22,090 nucleotides of DNA from an uncultured Oscillospiraceae bacterium (GTDB lineage Bacteria > Bacillota > Clostridia > Oscillospirales > Acutalibacteraceae), in contig USQH01000009.1 in assembly GCA_900556765.1 (NCBI GenBank), positions 1-22,090 on the forward strand. The letters are read 5' to 3'. The position numbers were made by a program, and so were the translations under genes. Of the stretch, positions 1-8,162 are shown one piece after another. The notes below the pieces were generated by a model. The model searched no databases. It was not told the origin of the DNA and saw nothing but the letters and a program-made list of their open reading frames with translations. Positions within the stretch are counted from its first letter, which is position 1, and the number at the start of each line of letters is the position of its first letter.

Positions 1-619
1 GGAACTCCTGCGCATTTTCCGTCAGGTTCACGGCGTGGTCGCCGATACGCTCAAAGTATTTCGCCGTCATCAGCAGGTCGAGGCACATCTGTGCATCGGC
101 GCCTGACGAGCGGATAAGCTCGGTTATCTCGCACTTCACCTTATCAAAAAGGTCGTCCACCACGTCGTCGTATGCAACCACGCCGTTCGCCTTTTCATAA
201 TCCTTTTGTACAAATGAATCTATGCTTTCATTGACCATTTTTATCGTGGCGTGTGCCATTTCCCCTATGTGCAAGCTGCCCGTCTCTATCGGCGCGTCCA
301 TAAACTGCATTATATCGGCAACATCCGCCGCCTGATCTCCGATGCGGTGAATGTCATAGACCATTTTCAGCGCCGACGAAACGGTACGCAGGTCGCGCGC
401 GACCGGCTGCTGACGCAATATAAGCCGCAGGCATTTTTCCTCAACGTCATGCTCCATCTGGTCGATCTGTGCCGCTGTTTCATGCACTGCGCCGAGCATA
501 TCCGTGTCGCCGCCGAGCAGCACGTCCGCCACTGTGGAGATAGCCGTTTCGCACATGGCTCCCATTTCGGTAAGCTCCTCGTTCAGTTCATTCAACTGTT
601 TATCAAAATTCGTCCTCAT
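1..619 (-). CDS. phoU: PhoU, phosphate signalling regulator (3' end beyond window)
   Basis: This is the last visible gene of the pst operon, reading off the left edge, so its C-terminus is missing; 206 residues are present. Translating the minus strand from the ATG at 619 gives a protein beginning MRTNFDKQLNELNEEL, an all-helical PhoU protein. It carries two PhoU repeats with the family motifs RDLRTVSSALKMVYDIHRIGDQ (here quoted in parts: RDLRTVSSALK, then DIHRIGDQAADV) and, in the second half, AKYFERIGDHAVNL. The ATG lies 2 bases after the pstB stop, so the two are co-translated. PhoU proteins bridge the Pst transporter and the PhoR sensor kinase and repress the Pho response when phosphate is plentiful. 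Identification rests on these repeats and on its place after pstB. Confidence is high. Confidence 0.95.
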   Translation of the reverse strand, partial: MRTNFDKQLNELNEELTEMGAMCETAISTVADVLLGGDTDMLGAVHETAAQIDQMEHDVEEKCLRLILRQQPVARDLRTVSSALKMVYDIHRIGDQAADVADIMQFMDAPIETGSLHIGEMAHATIKMVNESIDSFVQKDYEKANGVVAYDDVVDDLFDKVKCEITELIRSSGADAQMCLDLLMTAKYFERIGDHAVNLTENAQEF

Positions 620-621
620 AT

Positions 622-1377
622 TTATCCGAACCTTCCTGTTATATAGTCCTCGGTACGTTTGTCACGCGGATCTGCAAACATTTCTTCCGTCCTGCCGTAC
701 TCGATCACCTCGCCCATTAGGAAAAATGCCGTACGGTCGGCGATACGCACCGCCTGCTGCATATTATGCGTAACGATAACTATGGTCAGTTTATCCCTAA
801 GCTCCAGTGCCAGCTCCTCTATCTTCGAGGTTGAAATGGGGTCGAGTGCGCTGGTCGGCTCATCCATGAGCAGTACCTCCGGCTTGACCGCGAGCGCACG
901 AGCTATGCAAAGTCGCTGTTGCTGACCGCCCGACATTCCGAGGGCGCTCTTTTTGAGTCGATCCTTTACCTCGTCCCATATCGCCGCCTCACTCAGCGAC
1001 CGCTCAACTATTTCGTCCAGCTTTGCGCGCGAGCGGATACCGTGAGTGCGCGGCCCGAAAGCTATGTTGTCATAAATGCTCATTGGGAACGGATTGGGCT
1101 TTTGAAACACCATGCCCACCCTAAGCCGTAGCTCGCTCGGATCCATATCGCCGTAAATGTTGCGGTGGTCGAGCGTTATCTGCCCCGTTATACGGCAGCC
1201 TTCGACAAGATCGTTCATGCGGTTAAGCGATTTGAGCAGCGTTGATTTTCCGCAGCCTGACGGCCCGATGAATGCCGTTATATTGTACTCCGGTATCGAG
1301 AGACTGACATTTTTGAGGGCGTGGTAATCGCCGTAGTACAGATTTACGTTGTTTATACCCATCTTTGCTTTGTTCAT
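622..1377 (-). CDS. pstB: Phosphate ABC transporter ATPase PstB
   Basis: ATPase of the high-affinity phosphate importer, 251 residues, the usual length. All ABC motifs are present: Walker A GPSGCGKST at 38-46, Q-loop Q92, signature MSGGQQQR at 148-155, Walker B VLLMDEPTSALD ending at D179, and the switch histidine H204 (VTHNM). The stretch VFQKPNPFPMSIYDNI is a PstB hallmark that separates it from other ABC ATPases. The start codon overlaps the stop of pstA in an ATGA (1374-1377), which implies translational coupling. The protein is cytoplasmic and should dimerise under the PstC-PstA pore. Nothing in it looks degraded. Confidence 0.98.
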   Translation of the reverse strand: MNKAKMGINNVNLYYGDYHALKNVSLSIPEYNITAFIGPSGCGKSTLLKSLNRMNDLVEGCRITGQITLDHRNIYGDMDPSELRLRVGMVFQKPNPFPMSIYDNIAFGPRTHGIRSRAKLDEIVERSLSEAAIWDEVKDRLKKSALGMSGGQQQRLCIARALAVKPEVLLMDEPTSALDPISTSKIEELALELRDKLTIVIVTHNMQQAVRIADRTAFFLMGEVIEYGRTEEMFADPRDKRTEDYITGRFG

Positions 1378-2246
1378 TTTTTACTTCCCACCTTTTTTGC
1401 GGCAAAGGCACTGCATCCGTTTATCAATGCCGATAAAACGAGCAGTACAACTGCAGTCGCGTATGCTTCATCGGTGTGCAGACCTTCGCTGAGCAGAGAG
1501 TACATATGCACCGAAAGAGTTCTGCCCGAGCCGAGCACACCGTCGGCGATACCCGCGACCGTTCCGGCTGTGAATATCAGGGCGGCAGTCTCGCCGAACA
1601 CTCTGCCTATCCCGAGTATCACGCCCGACACAATGCCCGATGCGGCGCTCGGCAGAACAATCCTCACGACAGTTCGCAGCCGCCCCGCTCCCAATCCGAA
1701 GCTGCCCTCGCGGTAGCTGTCCGGCACGGAGAGTATCGCCTCCTCTGAGGTACGTATAATAAGCGGCAGTATCATCATTGCAAGTGTCAGCGCGCCGCCG
1801 AGCAGTGAGTAGCCCCAACCGAGTTTTACATTAAACAGCAGATACCCGACCAAGCCGTATACTATCGACGGAATGCCGGCAAGCGTCTCCGTCGTGAGCC
1901 TGACGGCTTCGACCAGCCGACTGCCGCGCCGCGCGTATTCGGTCAGGTAGACCGCCGCGCATATTCCTATCGGAACGGCAAAGGCAAGAGTCAGCAGAGT
2001 CAATATCAGCGTGTTTATCAGCGCCGGTGTCATCGACACGTTTTCCGAACTGTACTCCCATGCGAAAAGCGACGGTTTCAGGTTCGGCACGCCCTTTACA
2101 AGAATGTACGCGATGATGAAGAAGAGAATTGCCGCCGTTATTATTGCCGCAAGCAGTACCACGCACATCACCGCAAAGGAAAACGGATGGCGGCGATAGC
2201 TTTTGAGACGGGCGGCAAGTGTGACCTTATTTACAGCGCCGTGCAT
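1374..2246 (-). CDS. pstA: Phosphate ABC transporter permease PstA
   Basis: Membrane subunit of the phosphate importer, 290 residues. It has an N-terminal basic cytoplasmic tail, a first membrane segment at about residues 24-50, and a MetI-type permease domain with several more segments. The EAA coupling loop lies at about 169-215 (EEAILSVPDSYREG, then LGIGR), where it would contact PstB. The start ATG directly abuts the TAA of pstC. Its AAAGGAGG ribosome site lies inside the end of pstC, so translation is coupled. PstA is told from PstC by order and by the PIGICAAVYLTEY segment. It is standard for the family. Confidence 0.97.
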   Translation of the reverse strand: MHGAVNKVTLAARLKSYRRHPFSFAVMCVVLLAAIITAAILFFIIAYILVKGVPNLKPSLFAWEYSSENVSMTPALINTLILTLLTLAFAVPIGICAAVYLTEYARRGSRLVEAVRLTTETLAGIPSIVYGLVGYLLFNVKLGWGYSLLGGALTLAMMILPLIIRTSEEAILSVPDSYREGSFGLGAGRLRTVVRIVLPSAASGIVSGVILGIGRVFGETAALIFTAGTVAGIADGVLGSGRTLSVHMYSLLSEGLHTDEAYATAVVLLVLSALINGCSAFAAKKVGSKK

Positions 2247-3110
2247 TTACGCGTCCTCCTTTCGCAGAGCCGAAAAGGACAGATTTATTATCATAACGAA
2301 TACAAACAGCACCACTGCCGTTGCAATCAGCGCGCGTCGGTGCAGATCGGTCGCGTAGCCCATTTCAAGCACAATGTTGGCGGTCAGCGTACGTACACCG
2401 CTGAATATACCGCTCGGCAATACCGCCTGATTGCCTGCGACCATGTAGACAGCCATCGCCTCGCCTATTGCCCTGCCGATGCCCAGCACCACTCCGGCAA
2501 GAGTGCCTGAGCGCGCCGCCGGAAGCACCACGCGAAACACACTGCGTTCATGGGTCGCGCCGAGTGCAAGCGCGCCCTCGTAATAGCTGTCGGGGACGGC
2601 GGAAAGCGCCGATTCGGTAGTGCTGATAACGGTCGGCAGAATCATCATGCCAAGCAGTACGGAGGCGGTCAGTATGCCCTTTCCGGATGTGCCTGTCAGC
2701 CTGCCGATAATCGGCACGACGGTCATCATGCCGAAAAAGCCGTAAATTATAGACGGTATTCCGGCCAGCAAATCGACCGCTGATTTGAGCAGGCGCCGCA
2801 GTCCGCGCGGGCAAAACCGCGCCATAAACACGGCGCAAAGCACACCGACAGGCACACCCACGAGCGTCGCTCCTGCGGTAACGTAAACGCTGCCGATTAT
2901 CATGGGTAAAATACCGTAACTGCCGCTGCCCGGCTTCCATTCGGTGCCAAGCAGAAACTTCATCGCGCCGATCTCTCCGATCGCCGGAACTCCGTTTGCA
3001 AGCAAAAACGCGCATATGAGCAGTACGGCGAATATCGACACGCAGGCAGCGGTCAAAAAGACCGCTTTCATCAGTTTTTCGGACAGTTTCGTTTTCATTC
3101 TCATTTTCAT
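2247..3110 (-). CDS. pstC: Phosphate ABC transporter permease PstC
   Basis: Partner permease of PstA, 287 residues. The first membrane helix is at about 15-38. The PstC-type periplasmic/extracellular segment FLLGTEWKP is at 52-60, and the EAA loop is at about 167-213 (ESALSAVPDSYYEGALALGA, then LGIGRAIGE). Several in-frame ATG codons occur at the N-terminus (MKMRMKTK). I keep the first, because an AGGTGA-type ribosome site lies a few bases upstream. A 39-bp gap separates it from pstS with no obvious terminator, so it belongs to the same transcript. It is in the usual position and intact. Confidence 0.97.
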   Translation of the reverse strand: MKMRMKTKLSEKLMKAVFLTAACVSIFAVLLICAFLLANGVPAIGEIGAMKFLLGTEWKPGSGSYGILPMIIGSVYVTAGATLVGVPVGVLCAVFMARFCPRGLRRLLKSAVDLLAGIPSIIYGFFGMMTVVPIIGRLTGTSGKGILTASVLLGMMILPTVISTTESALSAVPDSYYEGALALGATHERSVFRVVLPAARSGTLAGVVLGIGRAIGEAMAVYMVAGNQAVLPSGIFSGVRTLTANIVLEMGYATDLHRRALIATAVVLFVFVMIINLSFSALRKEDA

Positions 3111-3149
3111 TTCACCTAATCGCTTTCCGCAGTTTGCCGCTCGCCGTCA

Positions 3150-4028
3150 TTAATTGGCTGCATTGATTATGTCCGCCCAGTCGCGCGTCTCGCCAGTGTA
3201 AATGCTCATTACCTGTGACTTTGTTAACGACTGAACAGCGTTTTCAGTATTGACTATCACCGAGATGCCGTCGACGGCGATAACCTGTGACCTCAAACCG
3301 GCCGACAGCTCGCTCCTGCTCAGCTCGCGCGATGCCATTCCGATATCGCTTGTGCCGTTTATTACGTCGGTCACGCCGGTCGTTGAATCGCTTTGCTGAA
3401 GCTCCACATCGGCGGCAGGATTCAGCTTTGCATACCGCTCGCACAGTTTTTCCATTACGGGATAGACCGACGATGAGCCGGATATCGCCAGCCGTCCGCT
3501 TATTCCGGTCGGCTCGTAAGCCGAGCCGTCGCTGACGCTGATATAGCCGCTCTCCTCAACCGTCCGTTGCCCGTCGCCGCTCATTACGAACGAAATAAAA
3601 TCGGCGGCGACATCGCTCAGCGCCTCCTTTACGGCTATGTTAAACGGGCGGCAGACGGTGTAGCTTCCGTTTTTAATGTTTTCCGCCGACGGCTCCACTC
3701 CGTCAATCAGCAGTCGCTTTACTCCGTCGGTCGGAACGCCCAATGAAACGTATCCGACAGCATTTTTGTTCTTTTCAACCGATATGAGCATTATCGAGGT
3801 ACTGTTTGTTATTTCGGCGAGCGGCGTTGTGATGTCCTCCGTTACTCCGTAGGAATTTTCACGCATAACGCCGAACAGCTCGCTGAAAGCGCCGCGTGTG
3901 CCGCTGCCGTCCTCGCGGGATATGACGGTAATTGCCGATGCGCTTTGCGGCGCGCCGGAACATGACGCAAGCAACATTATCATCAACGCCGAACAAAATG
4001 CGGCAGTAATTTTTTTGCCCGTTTCCAT
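3150..4028 (-). CDS. pstS: Phosphate-binding lipoprotein PstS with circularly permuted segment order
   Basis: Phosphate-binding component of the importer, 292 residues. It has a lipoprotein signal whose lipobox ends at Cys23 (LLASC), so it is anchored outside the membrane. Placement at the head of the operon, before pstC-pstA-pstB-phoU, fixes its role. The order of its conserved blocks is unusual. The block SREDGSGTRGAF (37-48), normally in the middle of PstS, comes first. It is followed by GYVSLG (92-97) and by the usual C-terminal block FISFVMSGDGQ (144-154). Only then come the usual N-terminal blocks: ISGSSSVYPVMEKL from 182, DIGMASREL at 228-236, and TGETRDW near the end. No block is missing, so this looks like a permutation, not a truncation. 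An AAAGGAG ribosome site at 4038-4044 supports the start. Confidence 0.93.
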   Translation of the reverse strand: METGKKITAAFCSALMIMLLASCSGAPQSASAITVISREDGSGTRGAFSELFGVMRENSYGVTEDITTPLAEITNSTSIMLISVEKNKNAVGYVSLGVPTDGVKRLLIDGVEPSAENIKNGSYTVCRPFNIAVKEALSDVAADFISFVMSGDGQRTVEESGYISVSDGSAYEPTGISGRLAISGSSSVYPVMEKLCERYAKLNPAADVELQQSDSTTGVTDVINGTSDIGMASRELSRSELSAGLRSQVIAVDGISVIVNTENAVQSLTKSQVMSIYTGETRDWADIINAAN

Positions 4029-4108
4029 TCAATAATTCTCCTTTTTTGTCTTTATTTATTCTTTCCGTATGTCACCTTTATATTATTCCTTATGTTGTAA
4101 ACTACTAA

Positions 4109-4149
4109 ATCATACTGCCGTTAAATATATGTGAAAACTCGCCTGTTAA
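4109..4149 (-). promoter_or_regulatory. pst operon promoter with Pho-box-like repeats
   Basis: On the minus strand a -35-like TTTTCA (4132-4137) is 17 bp from a -10 TATGAT (4109-4114), about 80 bp upstream of pstS. Overlapping and flanking the -35 are TTAACA (4144-4149), TTCACA (4130-4135) and TTAACG (4119-4124). The last two start exactly 11 bp apart, the spacing known for PhoP/PhoB half-sites; the first is 14 bp away. Phosphate-starvation control is inferred from this pattern and from the genes downstream. Confidence 0.6.
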
Positions 4150-4190
4150 CGATTGATTTTTTTACACAGTCGTGCCGAAAAATATACAAA

Positions 4191-4230
4191 GCACCCGTCC
4201 GAAAAGGCATATTCCTTTTCAGACGGGTGC
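4191..4230 (-). terminator. Rho-independent terminator of the RpiR-type gene
   Basis: A near-perfect hairpin has arms GCACCCGTC..GAAAAGG and CCTTTTC..GACGGGTGC around a short AT loop. On the minus strand it is followed by a T-rich run (TTTGTATATTTTT). It begins 28 bp after the stop of the regulator gene and ends before the pst promoter, so it insulates the pst operon from read-through. Confidence 0.85.
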
Positions 4231-4257
4231 CGTAATTGTTTTTCCGAACGGGTTTTA

Positions 4258-5097
4258 TCAGTATTTTTTGTTTTGCAGTGAATATTCGGTTTTGTATATC
4301 GCCTGCAGCGAAGCTTTATCCGAATGAATAACTATATATGTATATATCGCGTCGAGTATGGCGAGCTGGGCTATTCTTGAGCTGAGCGCCAAAATAGAGT
4401 ACCGTGTTTCCTCCGACTTGGTAAACAGGGCGATGTCGGACGCGGCGACGATCGGCGACGAGTCATAATTTGTTATACATATGGTGGTTGCGTTGCCTAT
4501 CTTGGACAGGCGCAGAGCCTCCACGACATCCTTTGATGAGCCGGAATGGGATATTCCGATTACCACGCTGTTGCGGTCAAGGTGCGATGCAATTATCGCC
4601 TGCAAATGGTTGTCACAGCACGCCTGTGCATTCAGTCCGACGCGCAGCAGCTTATGAGCGGCGTCGGTGGCTATCGCCGCCGAATTGCCCAGTCCGAATA
4701 TGACGATACGCTGAGCGTTCATGATGCTTTTCGCCGCCCGCTCAAGCATATCCGCGTCAAGCACCGTCTCGGTATTTTGCAGTGTGTAACGAATGTCCTC
4801 AACGTGCTTTTTATATATTTCAAAACAGGTGTCGTCCGTACCTATCTCACTGCTGACCGAGGAGGTTGCGCCCATTTCACCGGCTATACCGATCTTCAGC
4901 GCCTGAAATCCGTCGTAACCGACTCGACGCGAAAAGCGGACGACAGTAGCATCGCCGCATCCGCTCAGCTTCGCCAGCGTAGTAACGGAGCATTCGAGTA
5001 TATTTGAGGTGTTGTTGAGTATATAGTCGGCAATTTTTTTCTCGCCCGGCCCCATTTCGGGATAGAGCCGCCGTATTCTGTGAATAGTTGATTCCAT
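4258..5097 (-). CDS. MurR/RpiR-family transcriptional regulator (HTH-SIS)
   Basis: Sugar-phosphate-responsive regulator of 279 residues, the standard length. The N-terminal HTH_6 domain spans roughly residues 1-75, with the recognition part TLAKLSGCGDATVVRFSRRVGY at about 40-61 (20 residues or so). The C-terminal SIS domain spans about 120-250 and includes the phosphosugar-binding motif ISHSGSSKD at 182-190. A GGGAG ribosome site precedes the ATG. The gene is divergent from the isomerase-oxidase-aldolase-kinase operon and shares a 184-bp control region with it that has palindromic sites. The simplest reading is that it is the local repressor or activator of that operon, with a sugar phosphate made by the pathway as ligand. 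The ligand itself cannot be read from sequence. Confidence 0.93.
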   Translation of the reverse strand: MESTIHRIRRLYPEMGPGEKKIADYILNNTSNILECSVTTLAKLSGCGDATVVRFSRRVGYDGFQALKIGIAGEMGATSSVSSEIGTDDTCFEIYKKHVEDIRYTLQNTETVLDADMLERAAKSIMNAQRIVIFGLGNSAAIATDAAHKLLRVGLNAQACCDNHLQAIIASHLDRNSVVIGISHSGSSKDVVEALRLSKIGNATTICITNYDSSPIVAASDIALFTKSEETRYSILALSSRIAQLAILDAIYTYIVIHSDKASLQAIYKTEYSLQNKKY

Positions 5098-5112
5098 TTT
5101 GCTCCCTCAAAC

Positions 5113-5157
5113 GAAAATATTTTCCATTATTTTATTCGATAAATTACAAAAAGTCAA
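5113..5157 (-). promoter_or_regulatory. Promoter and operator of the RpiR-type gene
   Basis: On the minus strand TTGACT (5152-5157) is 17 bp from TAAAAT (5129-5134). Immediately downstream, about at the expected start of transcription, lies the perfect 12-bp palindrome GAAAATATTTTC (5113-5124). This is a good position for an autoregulatory operator. RpiR-type proteins commonly bind GAAA/TTTC palindromes; assignment to this regulator is inference. Confidence 0.6.
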
Positions 5158-5163
5158 TATAAA

Positions 5164-5215
5164 TGAAATATTTTTTCAAACGGCTATTGATTTTCATTGG
5201 ATGAAATGATATCTT
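5164..5215 (+). promoter_or_regulatory. Promoter and operators of the sugar catabolic operon
   Basis: TTGATT (5187-5192) is 17 bp from TATCTT (5210-5215). Inside that spacer is the inverted repeat TTTCA-N5-TGAAA (5192-5206). A second site with the opposite polarity, TGAAA-N5-TTTCA, lies just upstream at 5164-5178. Together with the palindrome at 5113-5124 this gives three GAAA/TTTC elements between the divergent regulator and operon. A protein sitting on the spacer site would block RNA polymerase. Confidence 0.6.
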
Positions 5216-5281
5216 GAAAGAGTAAAACAATTATGCAAAACATCGGCTGCTTTGCATTTTTTCGGGAGGCAGATCTGTATC

Positions 5282-6688
5282 ATGCTAAACTATAATATCA
5301 AGCTCGGTCTTGCGCCCATGCGGCGTGATACCAACAACCGCCCTGCAAAGACCTTTCTGACATGGGTGTCGGCGGAGGAACGCGGTCACCGATTTGTAGA
5401 CTACATCGAAAAAAACTACGCCGGCGATAAGCTGTCCTTTGTCGACAGCCGCGGACTCGGATGCGCCGACCTTATACACGACGAACAGTCGGTAAACGAG
5501 TTGGTCGATCGCTTTCGCGCCGAAAATGTCGACGCAGTAATGATAATCAACTGCAACTTCGGCAACGAGGAGGCTGCCGCCGACCTTGCAAAAGCTCTTG
5601 GAAAACCGGTTCTTTTGTGGGCGCCGCTCGACGACGAGTATTACGAGGACGGTATGCGTCCGACCGACTCCCAGTGCGGTCTGTTCGGCGTATCTCGTCA
5701 AATGCAGCGTTATCACATTCCGTTTTCTCATCTGCCGTGCTGCCGAGTCGACTCGGAGGAGTTCAAAGTCGGTTTTGACTCATTCATCCGCGTCGCATGC
5801 ATGGTAAAGAATTTTTCATCCATGCGTATAGGTCAGGTGGGCATACGTCCTGCTCCCTTCTACTCGGTCATTTGGAACGAGGGCGAACTGATGGAGCGTT
5901 TCGGCCTCCGTATCAAGCCGTTCAATTTTGCCGATATTGAGAAAAAATTTAACGCTGTGCTCGAAAACTGCAAAGACGAAACAGCCGAAATAGAAAAATA
6001 CATACTCGCTAACTATCAGTTGGACGACCTGACGCCGCAGTATCTAACACGCATGGCGGCTTTGGTGGTCATGTACAAGCAGCTTTTTGAAGAAAACGAC
6101 CTTGACGTTATTTCGGCGGAATGCTGGACGGCAACGCCGGTCATGTTCAACGGGCTGGCTCCTTGCACGGTATACGGCATACTCAACGATATGGGATATT
6201 TGGTCGCGTGTGAAAGCGATATGCACGCCGCAATGACCATGGTGCTGCTCAAATGCGCCACTCTCGGAGACGGCAAACCGCTGTTCGGCGAGTTTACGGT
6301 GCGGCACCCCGAAAACCGCAACGCCGAGCTGCTCTGGCACTGCGGCCCGTTCCCGCTGTCGCAGAAAGCACCCGACTGCACCGCGCGGCTGGTCAATCAG
6401 CGCGAGTGGTTCCGCGCAAAGGACGGTACATATACCGTTGCCCGACTTGATCAGGAAAGCGGCAAGTATATGCTGCTGCCGCTCGTCTGCCGCACCGTTG
6501 AGGGACCGCAGACTCACGGCACATATCTGTGGGGCGAATTTGACGATCTGCAGGCGGTCGAGGACAGGCTGATCGACGGACCGTACATCCACCACTTTGT
6601 GGAGATTGAGGGCGATTACACCAAGGAGCTGCGCGAATTTTGCAAATACTTCCCCGCTCTTCATCCCGATACTTCATTAGACAAATAA
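5282..6688 (+). CDS. L-fucose/L-arabinose isomerase family protein
   Basis: Predicted aldose-ketose isomerase, 468 residues, first gene of a five-gene operon. The reading frame is open further up to a TTG at 5252, but that TTG precedes the GGGAGG ribosome site (5264-5269). The ATG at 5282 (MLNYNIKLGLAP) is the credible start. The C-terminal half resembles the fucose/arabinose isomerase fold. An acidic SAECW segment, then CESDMHAAMTM, and a late His pair (IHHFVE) match the Glu, Asp and His that bind the catalytic metal in that family. Substrate is unknown; the family covers L-fucose, L-arabinose, D-arabinose and related sugars. With a kinase and aldolase downstream, its product is probably the ketose that is phosphorylated and cleaved. 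Confidence 0.85.
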   Translation: MLNYNIKLGLAPMRRDTNNRPAKTFLTWVSAEERGHRFVDYIEKNYAGDKLSFVDSRGLGCADLIHDEQSVNELVDRFRAENVDAVMIINCNFGNEEAAADLAKALGKPVLLWAPLDDEYYEDGMRPTDSQCGLFGVSRQMQRYHIPFSHLPCCRVDSEEFKVGFDSFIRVACMVKNFSSMRIGQVGIRPAPFYSVIWNEGELMERFGLRIKPFNFADIEKKFNAVLENCKDETAEIEKYILANYQLDDLTPQYLTRMAALVVMYKQLFEENDLDVISAECWTATPVMFNGLAPCTVYGILNDMGYLVACESDMHAAMTMVLLKCATLGDGKPLFGEFTVRHPENRNAELLWHCGPFPLSQKAPDCTARLVNQREWFRAKDGTYTVARLDQESGKYMLLPLVCRTVEGPQTHGTYLWGEFDDLQAVEDRLIDGPYIHHFVEIEGDYTKELREFCKYFPALHPDTSLDK

Positions 6689-6707
6689 ATGATAAGGAGA
6701 TACAGCA

Positions 6708-8144
6708 ATGCAATATCAAATGAACGAATTTTTGTTTGCCATGATCCTCACCGAGCTTGAGGACGCGGTCGGAAAGGAAAACTGCTCGACAAAGGTGATC
6801 GACAAGGTCACTCACAGCGTCGATTACTACTGGCTGTCCCGTATGTGGGCTGACCGCGGCTGTCATATGCCCGAGGCGGATATCATTGTATGCCCGAAGG
6901 ACGCACAGGAAGTCTCAAAGGTCGTTAAGATTGCAAATTACTACAAGCTGCCGGTCACCACATGGGGCGCAGGCGGCGGCACGCAGGGCGGCGCTCTGCC
7001 AGTCGGCGGAGGCATACTGCTCGACACCAAGCGTATGAACAAGATTTACGAGGTAAACACCGACGGAATGTACATAGAGTGCGGCACCGGCGCGATATAC
7101 AAGCACATTGAATGGGCGGCAAACGAGGTCGGCAAAGCAACCATGCACTATCCGTCCAGTCTCACCTGCTCCACGGTCGGTGGATTTTTGGCTCACCGCG
7201 GAATAGGCGTATGCTCCACCAAATACGGAAAGATCGACGACATGGTACTGCAAATGGAGGTCGTTCTTCCTAACGGTGACATCATCAACACCTCTCCGGC
7301 TCCGAAGCACGCCGCCGGTCCCGACCTGAACCAGATATTCATCGGCTCCGAGGGCACGCTCGGAATAATAACAAAGGCGCAGATACGCATTTTTGACCAG
7401 CCTGAGGAGCGCCGTTTCCGCGCATTTTTGTTCCAGGATATGTCGGGCGCGTTCAAGGCGGCAAGAGAACTGCTGCAAAAGTTTAAGCCGTCGGTAATGC
7501 GTCTGTACGACGAAGCCGAGACCGCATCACTCATCAAAAAGGTCGTCGGCGTTGAACGCAAAGGCGCATTCATGAATGTCGCCATCGAGGGTGTCAGCGA
7601 AATGGTCGATGTCGAGGAAAAAATACTGCTTAAGACCTTTGCAAAATACGGTGCCGAGGATCTCGGCGACGAATACGGCAAAAAGTGGTGGGATGAAAAG
7701 ATCACCTTCTTCTACCCCGGCTACATGATGGATATTCCGCAGATGTTCGGCACGATGGACACCATCGCCCCCTACGGAAAGATCGAGGAAATTTACTGGG
7801 CGATGAAAGAAGCGGTTGAAACCAACTTCCCGCAGGCAAAATTCATCGCTCACTTCTCCCACTGGTACGAATGGGGAGCAATGGTCTATGACCGCTTCAT
7901 AATCGACGGCAAAGATGTGCCGCAGGATCCGGTCGAAGCACTGCGTCTGCATCAGGAGGTATGGACCTGCGGAGTTCGCGCTGCGCTTGCTCACGGCGGC
8001 GTAGTCAACGACCACCACGGCGTCGGCATCAAGCTCGGCCGACTGATGAAAGAACAGTACGGTCCCGCCATGCAGGTATTTGAGGGGCTGAAAAAGCAGC
8101 TTGACCCGAACGGTATCATGAACCCGTTTAAGCTGGGTCTGTAA
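6708..8144 (+). CDS. FAD-binding oxidoreductase, GlcD/VAO family
   Basis: Flavin-dependent dehydrogenase of 478 residues, typical length for GlcD/D-lactate dehydrogenase/alkyl-DHAP-synthase type VAO proteins. The N-terminal FAD_binding_4 domain includes TTWGAGGGTQGGALPVGGG at about 84-102 for the pyrophosphate. Further on are YPSSLTCSTVGGFLAHRG and IGSEGTLGIITKAQIRI. The C-terminal domain has NDHHGVGIKLGRL, a His pair like that of AGPS-type enzymes, and closes with LDPNGIMNPFKLGL, the family ending. The next gene encodes a dicluster Fe-S protein, the usual electron acceptor for GlcD-like subunits (GlcD-GlcF pairs). It probably oxidises a 2-hydroxyacid or related alcohol of the pathway, for example a product of aldol cleavage. 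That substrate is inference. Confidence 0.87.
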   Translation: MQYQMNEFLFAMILTELEDAVGKENCSTKVIDKVTHSVDYYWLSRMWADRGCHMPEADIIVCPKDAQEVSKVVKIANYYKLPVTTWGAGGGTQGGALPVGGGILLDTKRMNKIYEVNTDGMYIECGTGAIYKHIEWAANEVGKATMHYPSSLTCSTVGGFLAHRGIGVCSTKYGKIDDMVLQMEVVLPNGDIINTSPAPKHAAGPDLNQIFIGSEGTLGIITKAQIRIFDQPEERRFRAFLFQDMSGAFKAARELLQKFKPSVMRLYDEAETASLIKKVVGVERKGAFMNVAIEGVSEMVDVEEKILLKTFAKYGAEDLGDEYGKKWWDEKITFFYPGYMMDIPQMFGTMDTIAPYGKIEEIYWAMKEAVETNFPQAKFIAHFSHWYEWGAMVYDRFIIDGKDVPQDPVEALRLHQEVWTCGVRAALAHGGVVNDHHGVGIKLGRLMKEQYGPAMQVFEGLKKQLDPNGIMNPFKLGL

Positions 8145-8162
8145 GAAATGGAGAGAAAAGCT

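Noticed and set aside
251..646. 131-codon plus-strand frame at the left edge
   Set aside because: Antisense to phoU, which is identified by clear PhoU repeats on the minus strand.
5285..5731. 148-codon minus-strand frame opposite the isomerase
   Set aside because: Shadow of a clear coding region in GC-rich DNA; no domain or ribosome site.
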